From positions 1 to 7,099 of the forward strand of contig JALNWO010000084.1 in the NCBI GenBank assembly GCA_023230825.1: a stretch of 7,099 nt of DNA, in the 5' to 3' direction. The position numbers were made by a program, and so were the translations under genes. This DNA comes from Acholeplasmataceae bacterium (GTDB taxonomy: Bacteria > Bacillota_I > Bacilli_A > Acholeplasmatales > Acholeplasmataceae). The notes under the pieces were generated by a model. It was not told the origin of the DNA. It worked only from the letters and a program-made list of their open reading frames with translations, and searched no databases. Positions 1-5,542 of this stretch are shown here, piece after piece (the stretch's first letter is position 1; the number at the start of each line of letters is the position of its first letter).

Positions 1-607
1 GCCCGGCAGCACAGACGCAGTGCCTGAAGGGTCGAGCAACCTCTATTTCACCGTGGCACGTGTGCGAGCAACTGTTCTGACCGGCCTGTCGCTGGCGTCG
101 AGCGCTGCGATCACTGCATCGGACACCGTGTTGTCTGCTTTCGGAAAGTTGCAGAAGCAGATCACGGACCTTGTCAGTAGCTTGAAGCCGGTTGCGACGA
201 CGGGTAGCTACAACGACCTTGACGACAAGCCCTCCATTCCGTCAGACCCCGGCGGCGGTTTTGCGGGCGTCACGGCAACGCAGACGCTCACAAACAAAAC
301 ATTGGGGGCAGAAACAAAAGAGAGTGTTCTGGACAGCGGGACGGCCATCACAATTAATGATGCGGCTGTGCCGTGGCGACACACGACATTAACTGCCAAC
401 AGGACTGCAACTATCAGCTTATCCGTTGGGGTGTCACGGTCTATTTGGATTAACCCAAGCACATACACAGTCACATGGCCGGCGAATACGGTCTGGAAAG
501 ATGGCAGCGCACCAGAATTGCCCGCAAGTAAATGGAGCCTCATTACGATTACCGGAAGGCCCGGAAATACCGCTGGCTTTGCGGCATTGATATGGAGCGA
601 GGAATGA
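1..607 (+). CDS. Tail fibre protein, C-terminal part (5' truncated by window)
   Basis: The frame is open from the first bases, so the N-terminus lies outside the window; about 201 residues are visible. I read it as the distal part of a phage tail fibre. Near the visible start are the segments VPEGSSNLYFT, RVRATVLTGL and ASDTVLSAFGKLQKQ. These are followed by GSYNDLDDKPSIP and TQTLTNKTL, phrases that recur in phage fibre and side-tail-fibre proteins. The C-terminal 90 or so residues (YTVTWPANTVWKDGSAPELP and onwards) look like a beta-rich tip domain ending in LIWSEE. The stop TGA overlaps the ATG of the next gene (ATGA at 604-607), indicating translational coupling with the glycine-rich protein. 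A GTG at 20 could be called as a start, but the frame continues upstream with fibre-like sequence and I see no ribosome site there. The fibre identity rests on motif recognition; which virion part it belongs to is inferred. Confidence 0.85.
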   Translation, partial: PGSTDAVPEGSSNLYFTVARVRATVLTGLSLASSAAITASDTVLSAFGKLQKQITDLVSSLKPVATTGSYNDLDDKPSIPSDPGGGFAGVTATQTLTNKTLGAETKESVLDSGTAITINDAAVPWRHTTLTANRTATISLSVGVSRSIWINPSTYTVTWPANTVWKDGSAPELPASKWSLITITGRPGNTAGFAALIWSEE

Positions 608-1470
608 CGATACACGGGCATATGTTGAGGATGGCTGGAGTTGCTGATTTCCCTCGTGTAGGTCAAGCAGAGTTTACAGTTCCGGGTACACATTATTGGA
701 CCTGCCCACCTGGGGTTGAGTCGGTGTGTGTTGTTTGCATTGGGGGAGGGCGGGCAGGTCGCAAGGGGCACAACGCTGGCTCTGGACCTGGGGGGCAAGG
801 GGGGTATTTAAGATATGTTAATTTTATTCCAGTAACTCCGGGGGAAATCTACGAAGTAGTTGTTGGCGCTGGAGGTAGATCGCTATCAAATAGTAATCTT
901 CCACCAGTTGCAGAACCTTCTTACTTTAAAGATGGTAATACCGTGCGGGTGCGGGCTAATGGGGGTGGTAGCACTAATAATGGAAATGTGGGGTTAGGCG
1001 GGAATGGAGGGGATGGTGGACTAAGGGATACTTCATCTTCAAGAAATAATAATGGGGGTGGTGGAGGAGGTGCAGGAGGATACTCAGGTAATGGCGGTAA
1101 TGGTGGTAGTGGCACATCCGCTAATAATTGGTATCCTGGAAACGGAGGTGGGGGTGCGGGAGGCAATTCATATACTTCAATCCCTGCTGCTGTAGGGGGT
1201 GCTGGTGGAGGTGGGGTGGGGTTAAAGGGGGAGGGATCTTCCGGAAGTTCCGCTAGAGCGCCAGGCTCCGGAGGAAATTCTGGGGGTTTATATAGTACGT
1301 CTAGTGGGAACGGTGGAAATGGAGGAAGCTACGGGGGTGGGGGCGGCGGTGGTAACTATTTACGCACTAATGGAACATACGCCAATGCGGGTAGCGGAGG
1401 TGATGGAGGCGTCCGCATCATTTGGGGGGAGGGTCGAGCATACCCTTCAACCAATACCCAAGATAAGTAG
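604..1470 (+). CDS. Glycine-rich tail-tip protein, probable receptor-binding adhesin
   Basis: The protein has 288 residues. A short N-terminal part leads into a beta-type segment, FTVPGTHYWTCPPGVESVCV, which opens the glycine-rich domain seen in many phage tail proteins. About 190 residues then consist mainly of Gly with Asn and Ser (GGNGGDGG, GGGGGGAGGYSGNGGNGG, GGGGGGGNYL), closing with GSGGDGGVRIIWGEG. Such runs in the T-even gp38-type adhesin of phage S16 pack as polyglycine-II helices carrying host-specific loops. By analogy this is likely a receptor-binding tip on the fibre encoded just upstream; that role is inferred. I chose ATG 604 because GGAG at 594-597 lies 6 nt upstream and the start overlaps the fibre stop. 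The frame is open from 532, but that start has no comparable support and would add 24 residues inside the fibre gene. The coding strand has many G tracts, with a quadruplex motif at 1213-1235. Confidence 0.82.
   Translation: MTIHGHMLRMAGVADFPRVGQAEFTVPGTHYWTCPPGVESVCVVCIGGGRAGRKGHNAGSGPGGQGGYLRYVNFIPVTPGEIYEVVVGAGGRSLSNSNLPPVAEPSYFKDGNTVRVRANGGGSTNNGNVGLGGNGGDGGLRDTSSSRNNNGGGGGGAGGYSGNGGNGGSGTSANNWYPGNGGGGAGGNSYTSIPAAVGGAGGGGVGLKGEGSSGSSARAPGSGGNSGGLYSTSSGNGGNGGSYGGGGGGGNYLRTNGTYANAGSGGDGGVRIIWGEGRAYPSTNTQDK
1213..1235 (+). other. G-quadruplex-forming motif in the coding strand
   Basis: Four guanine runs occur in a row: G4 at 1213-1216, G4 at 1218-1221, G5 at 1227-1231 and G3 at 1233-1235. 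The loops are 1, 5 and 1 nt. This meets the usual G3+N1-7 pattern on the non-template strand, so the mRNA carries it too. It may simply be a by-product of glycine codons; folding and function are untested. Confidence 0.55.
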
Positions 1471-1509
1471 ATGTATTTCTTAAACACGGTCGTATATCTG
1501 GAGAAAACC

Positions 1510-2031
1510 ATGGCCCACATCAAAGACAACATATACCCGTATCAGGATTGGAAACAAGATTTCCCTAATATATCCTTTCCGTCCCCTAGAGACGGTCTGG
1601 ACTTCCCCGAACAAGAGATATTCTGGGTGCATCCGACTGAACAGCCCGAATACGACCCAGAAACGCATTATGTAGTTGAGGGTCCTCCTGTTTTTGTGGA
1701 CGATCAGTGGCAACAGACGTGGGAAATCATAGAGATACCTGTTGAACCGGAATACGTTCCGGAAGAAGTCAAAGGCTGGCAAGCAGAGGTGGCAATGCGT
1801 GCCACGCCCGTTGATTCTGGCGACCCGGAAAGTCAGAATGTCTGGGAACGGGTGCAAGAAATTATCGCTGCCATGCCAGACGGCATCGAGAAAATCACGG
1901 CTCAAACAGTTCTGTCGCGGGGGAAGATTCGTAGAGACAGTCCGATGCTTGCGCAGCTCGCCCCGCTTGTACCGCTCTCGCAAGAGCGCGTCGACGATCT
2001 GATGCGGCTTGCAGCGAGTATTCAAGCGTAA
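1510..2031 (+). CDS. Tail fibre assembly / tail chaperone-like protein
   Basis: The protein has 173 residues. ATG 1510 is preferred because GGAG at 1500-1503 sits 6 nt upstream; an in-frame ATG at 1471, directly after the previous stop, has no ribosome site. Residues about 40-85 contain YDPETHYVVEGPPVF followed by QWQQTWEIIEIP. This resembles the stretch found in small phage tail-fibre-assembly proteins, and the position directly after fibre genes supports that reading. The C-terminal 70 residues (ERVQEIIAAMPDGIEKITAQ, then RDSPMLAQLAPLVPLSQERV) look helical and resemble the ends of phage proteins of unknown function. If the family assignment is right, it helps fold or trimerise the fibre or adhesin encoded upstream and may not be in the virion. 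It is the last gene before the terminator. Family assignment is moderate and function is inferred from neighbours. Confidence 0.7.
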   Translation: MAHIKDNIYPYQDWKQDFPNISFPSPRDGLDFPEQEIFWVHPTEQPEYDPETHYVVEGPPVFVDDQWQQTWEIIEIPVEPEYVPEEVKGWQAEVAMRATPVDSGDPESQNVWERVQEIIAAMPDGIEKITAQTVLSRGKIRRDSPMLAQLAPLVPLSQERVDDLMRLAASIQA

Positions 2032-2037
2032 CGACCC

Positions 2038-2064
2038 GGCCCTGGGTTATCGCCTGGCCTTTTT
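2038..2064 (+). terminator. Rho-independent terminator of the tail-fibre transcript
   Basis: Seven nt after the stop of the assembly-like gene, GGCC at 2038-2041 can pair with GGCC at 2056-2059. Inner G-C pairs (2044-2045 with 2053-2054) extend the stem past a small internal loop, and TTTTT follows at 2060-2064. No T-tract follows the hairpin on the other strand, so it should act on + strand transcription. It overlaps the last codons of the convergent - strand gene. Confidence 0.6.
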
Positions 2065-2313
2065 CTTGTGGTTATTAATCCTAGAATTAGCCCGACGAGC
2101 GTCTCGGGTTATTTCTTTCACTGATCGACCGATGGTCACAAAGGTCTTGCCTGATCCTCGCGGAGCTGGGAGCGAATAGGTCTTTCCACGTTCGGTGACC
2201 ACAATTCGATCCTGGCTCCTTCTGGGCTCCCTCTTATCAGTAGCGTGAACTGGGGATATCGAAGTCGTTAAAACGGTTAGAATAGTCATCCCAGCAAAGG
2301 TTTTCCAGTTCAT
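2047..2313 (-). CDS. Small basic protein with a signal peptide, unknown function
   Basis: I do not recognise this 88-residue protein. Its first 24 residues look like a Sec signal peptide: MNWK, a hydrophobic stretch (TFAGMTILTVLTTSIS), then PVHA with V and A at -3/-1 of a likely cleavage site. The mature part of about 64 residues is strongly basic and ends in HKKKARR, so a periplasmic or envelope-associated product is plausible. ATG 2313 is chosen because it gives a complete signal peptide and has GGAG 10 nt upstream. ATG 2397 would put a poor extension before the signal, and ATG 2289 would remove its charged start. The start lies inside the 74-aa gene in the +1 frame; the overlap (2237-2313) covers almost exactly the signal peptide. 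It converges with the tail genes, and the + strand terminator lies in its last codons. Confidence is limited by small size and overlap. Confidence 0.5.
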   Translation of the reverse strand: MNWKTFAGMTILTVLTTSISPVHATDKREPRRSQDRIVVTERGKTYSLPAPRGSGKTFVTIGRSVKEITRDARRANSRINNHKKKARR

Positions 2314-2461
2314 TTTGGGTAAGCTCCAAGTTTGGGTCAGCGATGATATCTCGAACCAGGTCTTCAAATTCACCAACACTGTGGTCAGCAAAATCAATAA
2401 TGTAGCTGATTTCGGTTAGGACGTGTGGTTCAAGTTCGATATGAAAACTATAGCGTTGCAT
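2237..2461 (-). CDS. Small acidic protein with its own promoter, unknown function
   Basis: This is a 74-residue protein with no family I recognise. It is strongly acidic (for example EFEDLVRDIIADPNLELTQN, then WDDYSNRFNDFD) and predicted mainly helical after a beta-like start (MQRYSFHIELEP). I see no membrane segment or signal peptide, so it is probably cytoplasmic. The start is well supported: AGGGG at 2468-2472 lies 6 nt upstream of ATG 2461. It is the first gene behind a consensus promoter in the gap before it, which separates it from the replication operon. Its ribosome site lies inside one arm of a perfect 10-bp inverted repeat, so expression may depend on which promoter made the mRNA. 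Small acidic phage proteins are often inhibitors or DNA mimics, but nothing here shows that. Confidence 0.65.
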   Translation of the reverse strand: MQRYSFHIELEPHVLTEISYIIDFADHSVGEFEDLVRDIIADPNLELTQNELENLCWDDYSNRFNDFDIPSSRY

Positions 2462-2467
2462 GAGTAT

Positions 2468-2508
2468 CCCCTGATGTGTGTTTCTATGTTTTAATTATAC
2501 ATCAGGGG
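2468..2508 (-). repeat. Perfect 10-bp inverted repeat over promoter and ribosome site
   Basis: CCCCTGATGT (2468-2477, + strand) and ACATCAGGGG (2499-2508) are exact reverse complements separated by 21 bp. One arm covers the end of the promoter spacer and the first base of the -10 box. The other lies in the leader and contains the AGGGG ribosome site of the 74-aa gene. Centre-to-centre distance is 31 bp, about three helical turns. In readthrough RNA it would form a stem with six G-C and four A-U pairs hiding the site. As DNA it could be a two-site operator. No T-run follows, so it is not a terminator. Confidence 0.75.
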
Positions 2509-2522
2509 TCTCACGAAGTCAA
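2494..2522 (-). promoter_or_regulatory. Sigma-70-type promoter, - strand
   Basis: On the - strand, TTGACT (2522-2517) is followed after exactly 17 bp by TATAAT (2499-2494). That is one mismatch from the bacterial sigma-70 consensus. Transcription should begin near the A at 2487, giving a leader of about 26 nt before ATG 2461. It begins 7 bp after the stop of the 76-aa gene, so it would drive the 74-aa and 88-aa genes separately. Confidence 0.8.
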
Positions 2523-2528
2523 GACTTT

Positions 2529-2759
2529 TTACAAGAAACCTCGTCGCCCAATATCTGAGTCATCATCCTCAGCAGGCGATTTTGGTACTCCTTTTGGTAC
2601 TCCTTTCGGCACCGGTTCCTTGAGGGTATTCACTTGGCCAACTTCAAACTCGCCGAAAATATCTATATTGATTACTGGGTCTTCCGCGGTCTGAATATGG
2701 ATCACACCCCCAGCAAATTCTAGGCTCGTGGCATTGATACTGATATTAACCTTGGCCAT
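2529..2759 (-). CDS. Small protein with PKGV repeats and acidic tail, unknown function
   Basis: This 76-residue protein is not one I recognise. The first 45 or so residues alternate hydrophobic and polar positions (MAKVNISINATSLEFAGG, then VINIDIFGEFEVGQ), suggesting a small beta-sheet unit. A proline-rich linker with the tandem repeat PKGVPKGVPK follows, then an acidic cluster (EDDDSD) and RRGFL at the end. The tail is probably disordered. Start ATG 2759 has AGGGGA close upstream and lies 14 nt inside the end of the preceding 67-aa gene, so the two are likely coupled. It is the last gene of the replication operon before the internal promoter. No catalytic motif is visible; a binding or accessory role is only a guess. 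Confidence 0.6.
   Translation of the reverse strand: MAKVNISINATSLEFAGGVIHIQTAEDPVINIDIFGEFEVGQVNTLKEPVPKGVPKGVPKSPAEDDDSDIGRRGFL
2581..2604 (-). repeat. 12-bp tandem repeat encoding PKGV units
   Basis: TTTGGTACTCCT (+ strand) occurs twice without a mismatch (2581-2592 and 2593-2604), with a degenerate third unit to 2616. In the - strand gene it encodes successive K-G-V-P units. Because the unit is a multiple of three, gain or loss of a copy would keep the frame. Confidence 0.75.
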
Positions 2760-2949
2760 TTGATTCCCCTATATATTCCCCTAGCTTTACGCCCTGGATT
2801 TTAATTGTAAGCTCCGCTAATTCTTGCGGGCCGGTGACCGACCAAGCAATTACACTTGGTCGGAGTAACGGTACCAGATTGACCCCATCTTCGGTCAGGA
2901 GTTCCAGTAATACTGATGTGCCATCGCTGGTTAAAGTCAAATGCTTCAT
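2746..2949 (-). CDS. Small beta-rich protein, unknown function
   Basis: This 67-residue protein is not assigned to a named family. It reads as alternating short strands: KHLTLTSDG, TSVLLELLTEDG, PSVIAWSVTGPQELAELTIKI. That layout recalls small phage proteins of unknown function with a W in a strand followed by an acidic turn and a second strand; this is an impression, not a match. There is no membrane segment or signal peptide. ATG 2949 forms an ATGA overlap with the stop of the MazG-like gene and has AGGGGG a few bases upstream, so the start is well supported and coupled. Its 3' end overlaps the start of the next small gene by 14 nt. Within its last codons, a 9-bp direct repeat (2763-2771 and 2775-2783) duplicates the AGGGGAAT ribosome-site sequence. 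Confidence 0.6.
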   Translation of the reverse strand: MKHLTLTSDGTSVLLELLTEDGVNLVPLLRPSVIAWSVTGPQELAELTIKIQGVKLGEYIGESNGQG

Positions 2950-3509
2950 TGTTCCCCCTGCTTGTCTAAGCGGCTTTGGGCGTGCTCGTCTTTATAAATA
3001 CCATCAGGATATCGCCTAGCCAGCTTCATGCGGTTGGCCATACGAATGTCGGCCCAGGTCCATCCGAAAATGTTCAAAATCTTTTGAATGTAAAAGATGG
3101 AATCACCGAGTTCCTCAAGAATATGGGCGGCGTCAACTTTGGCCCCATAGACCCAAGTTTTCTTTACCGCATCAAGCACTTCCCCACCTTCGCCGGCAAC
3201 CCCAATGGCCGCATGCATCAACGTCGCTTCCGGGGTATCCATTTCCTTGAATAGATTTTCCACCATTTGGGCATAGGGAATGTACATCGAACGATGTTCT
3301 TCACCCAATCGTTGGGCATCGTTCAAAGCCCGAGCGCAAGCCATTTTCAATTCATCGTTTTGGATGCTCTCAAATAGCACTTGAAATAGTTCGGCCGAAC
3401 GTCCCAAATAGGCCACCAGCACCTCATCGGCAGTTGGTGTTTTATCAGGCGAGCCATCTTCCATTTTGTCGGTCACAATTGCACCGACTTGGGCTTTCAC
3501 ATTTTCCAT
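2946..3509 (-). CDS. MazG-like nucleoside triphosphate pyrophosphohydrolase
   Basis: This 187-residue protein carries a C-terminal all-alpha NTP pyrophosphohydrolase domain of the MazG type. The metal-binding signature is visible as EGGE (E107, E110) and, about 22 residues on, EELGD (E133, D136). After it come helical segments ending in ANRMKLARRYPDG, typical of phage and bacterial MazG-like proteins. The family hydrolyses nucleoside triphosphates to the monophosphate and pyrophosphate, acting on aberrant nucleotides, dNTP levels or alarmones; the substrate cannot be read here. The first 85 residues are helical, lie outside the usual core and may help oligomerise. Two ATGs sit side by side; AGGA is 3 nt from the first (3512) and 6 nt from the second (3509), so I chose the second. 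It follows the polymerase by 18 nt and overlaps the next gene by ATGA. Confidence 0.85.
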   Translation of the reverse strand: MENVKAQVGAIVTDKMEDGSPDKTPTADEVLVAYLGRSAELFQVLFESIQNDELKMACARALNDAQRLGEEHRSMYIPYAQMVENLFKEMDTPEATLMHAAIGVAGEGGEVLDAVKKTWVYGAKVDAAHILEELGDSIFYIQKILNIFGWTWADIRMANRMKLARRYPDGIYKDEHAQSRLDKQGEQ

Positions 3510-3527
3510 CATCTTTCCTTGTGGTTA

Positions 3528-5540
3528 TCAGGCCACCATGGCCCATTGTTCAACCAAATCGTCATATCCGATTTGGGTTAAAAGTTTATTAGTTTCTTCA
3601 ATATACCAATCATAATCCAAATCAGGGGGCATTGACCCATCCATGAACATTAAAGGTCTAGCCCCTTCGGTATTAGCAACCTGATGACCCTTCTTTGCTG
3701 TGACCAACCCGCCTTTGACTTCAGTCGAATGATACCAGCGAGCCACCTTCCCGACGTATTCCACGGTGGCATCTTCCCATACCTTCACCCCACCACCGTT
3801 CACCTGGCGAATTTCAACAAAATCAGTGGGGTCATTGGAAGCCATAATGGTCTGATCGACTGGGGCACCTTCCAGCAGGAACTTGACCACCGCTTTTGCA
3901 CATATTTCGTTTACCGGGTTTTTCTTAACCCCACCCTCGCCGAATACTCCTTTCGTCTTAGTCTTGAGGTCTGGCTTGACGGCGATGTAATTATTCACGT
4001 CCCGACTAAACATCATCAAGTAATCGGTGGTTTCCATTTCCAACCCAGTCTGCTGCTCCCAACTCTTAATTGTGGTCACCATATCAAGTTCCCGCGCAAT
4101 TGGGCATTTAACCACAATGCCGTCAGTATTGGCGTTAATGACTGGAAGTCCTATTTGTTCAAAAGCTTCAATAGCCATCAGCAGACAGAGCTGGCCAGTA
4201 ATAGTCGTCTGGATACCCAACTCCGGATAATACAAGCACGACCGCGGGTCTAGGGTCTTGCCGAATGATCCATTAACTACAATCTTGAGACCGTCCGAAC
4301 TGACTTGGTCCCCAGCCTTTTTGGCCGCCAGGCGCATATCAACAATGGCTGAGTAGATCGAGCGAAATACCCCAGCCAGAACAGGCGGTTCAAGTCCGGT
4401 CGACAAAATCAATTTGGGATAGTAGGATGCAACGTCATGGTCGCGCAGAATCCATCGTTTCCCGGCATGGTGCCCGGCTTTCTTTTCCCGGCTATGTAGT
4501 CCCCCAATACCGATCTTGTATTGGGCTTCCCCAATTGGGATAACCAATTTTTTCAGGGCTTCCGGCAAAAGAACATATCCGGCATCATTGACCACAAAAT
4601 CGGTTTCCCGTATGAGGTCAAGCACCCATTGGAGGTTTGGGGTCTTGAATTTGACATACTCTGGTATCTTGTAACGAAAGGTGTGTCCCGGGTTGACTTT
4701 GGCCTTACCAACATGACGACCAGTACGGCGGTGGTACTCTGACCGAAATATTGCTTCAGCCATCTGCGCGTCAGACTTGGAGCGAAGGTCAAGCCGATAA
4801 CGTGGACCGAATTGTTCCCGTAACTTGATGTTCGGCAGATGGGCCTTATACAACTGTTCGGTATTGTACAAGTCATTGAAGCAGTACCAGCGGGTAATTG
4901 CGATCTGTTCCGGCGATAGGTTCGTGCCCGGCTGAAATGGTAAGTCCATCATCAACGGTGAGTGCAGACGACCCGCCATCATCTTCAGGCCCGGCGATAA
5001 TGGGGTCAATTCAAACAAGTCAATGTGGTTAATCGCCAACCTGCGTACTTTCTTTCGCCTTAAAACCAGCCACCCACGGGTGCCAAACTCAATAATATCC
5101 CGAGTGGCTTCATACAATTCATAAGCTGAACATCCGGCTACCGCCAGGGCGGCTTGCCATATGTCATAGTTCTCACCGTTGAAGTCGACTAGCTGAAACG
5201 ACTCCATGACCCACTTTAGTTTGCCCAATGGGAAGTCAACCCCGTCATACTTCTCGAACAGGATACATTTGCCGCTCTGAACGGACTTAAAAGCCACAGC
5301 CCAATAGTTGGGGTATGACTCTACGTCCCATACCAAAACTTCTTTATTTCGTTGAGCCTGCAATAGTTCTTCGTCGGTGAACAAGTCGGGTTTGAAGGCT
5401 AGGGCTTCTTCCAGGTGAGGCAAGTACCCTGGCTCCAACCAAACTGGATCAGGGATAACCGGCTTCGGCTTTTCCTTTTTTGGTGGTTTCTCGGGCGGCC
5501 TATCTTCCCAAAACAAACCTATCGCGTCAAATCTACTCAT
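3528..5540 (-). CDS. Family-B DNA polymerase with 3'-5' exonuclease (phage replicase)
   Basis: This 670-residue replicative polymerase has its motifs in family-B order. Exonuclease motifs are Exo I WDVES (D72, E74), Exo II FNGENYD (N121, D126) and Exo III YCFND (Y219, D223). Polymerase motifs are A, DVASYYP (D369 as metal ligand); B, KIVVNGSFGK (419-428); and C, NANTDG (D473). The metal-binding Asp residues of motifs A and C are kept, so activity is expected. Motif C reads NTD where most family members have DTD. Only about 45 residues separate motifs A and B, pointing to a very short fingers region, and I see no terminal-protein (TPR) insertions as in phi29. Residues 16-31 are a Pro/Lys-rich linker behind a hydrophobic AIGLF. 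It starts 2 nt after the clamp gene's stop with no clear ribosome site, so translation is probably coupled to the clamp. Confidence 0.9.
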   Translation of the reverse strand: MSRFDAIGLFWEDRPPEKPPKKEKPKPVIPDPVWLEPGYLPHLEEALAFKPDLFTDEELLQAQRNKEVLVWDVESYPNYWAVAFKSVQSGKCILFEKYDGVDFPLGKLKWVMESFQLVDFNGENYDIWQAALAVAGCSAYELYEATRDIIEFGTRGWLVLRRKKVRRLAINHIDLFELTPLSPGLKMMAGRLHSPLMMDLPFQPGTNLSPEQIAITRWYCFNDLYNTEQLYKAHLPNIKLREQFGPRYRLDLRSKSDAQMAEAIFRSEYHRRTGRHVGKAKVNPGHTFRYKIPEYVKFKTPNLQWVLDLIRETDFVVNDAGYVLLPEALKKLVIPIGEAQYKIGIGGLHSREKKAGHHAGKRWILRDHDVASYYPKLILSTGLEPPVLAGVFRSIYSAIVDMRLAAKKAGDQVSSDGLKIVVNGSFGKTLDPRSCLYYPELGIQTTITGQLCLLMAIEAFEQIGLPVINANTDGIVVKCPIARELDMVTTIKSWEQQTGLEMETTDYLMMFSRDVNNYIAVKPDLKTKTKGVFGEGGVKKNPVNEICAKAVVKFLLEGAPVDQTIMASNDPTDFVEIRQVNGGGVKVWEDATVEYVGKVARWYHSTEVKGGLVTAKKGHQVANTEGARPLMFMDGSMPPDLDYDWYIEETNKLLTQIGYDDLVEQWAMVA

Positions 5541-5542
5541 GT

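Noticed and set aside
532..603. Upstream start for the glycine-rich protein, or a programmed frameshift joining fibre and adhesin
   Set aside because: ATG 604 has GGAG 6 nt upstream and forms a clean ATGA overlap, so separate coupled translation explains the junction. I see no slippery heptamer near the fibre stop.
208..798. 196-aa open frame on the - strand
   Set aside because: It lies fully antisense to the fibre and adhesin genes, whose proteins have recognisable motifs; it has no ribosome site and no sensible protein pattern.
921..1166. Proline-rich 81-aa open frame on the - strand
   Set aside because: It is the reverse complement of glycine codons (GGN read backwards gives NCC), so it is an artefact of the glycine-rich gene.
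1480..2025. 181-aa open frame on the - strand covering the assembly-like gene
   Set aside because: The + strand gene has a strong ribosome site, phage-like protein motifs and a terminator; the antisense frame has none of these and would run away from the replication operon without a promoter.
2468..2508. Inverted repeat as a transcription terminator after the 76-aa gene
   Set aside because: No T-run follows the stem on either strand, and on the - strand the stem is followed directly by a start codon.
2581..2616. Tandem repeat as a CRISPR or iteron array
   Set aside because: The 12-bp units are contiguous, in frame, few in number and encode a regular PKGV linker, so a coding explanation suffices.
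3684..4253. 189-aa open frame on the + strand inside the polymerase gene
   Set aside because: The polymerase on the other strand carries all family-B motifs through this stretch; the antisense frame lacks a ribosome site and recognisable content.
3528..5540. Family-A polymerase assignment
   Set aside because: The short A-to-B distance recalls family A, but the exonuclease YxxxD, the KxxxNGxxG motif B and the NTDG motif C fit family B, and there is no HDE motif.
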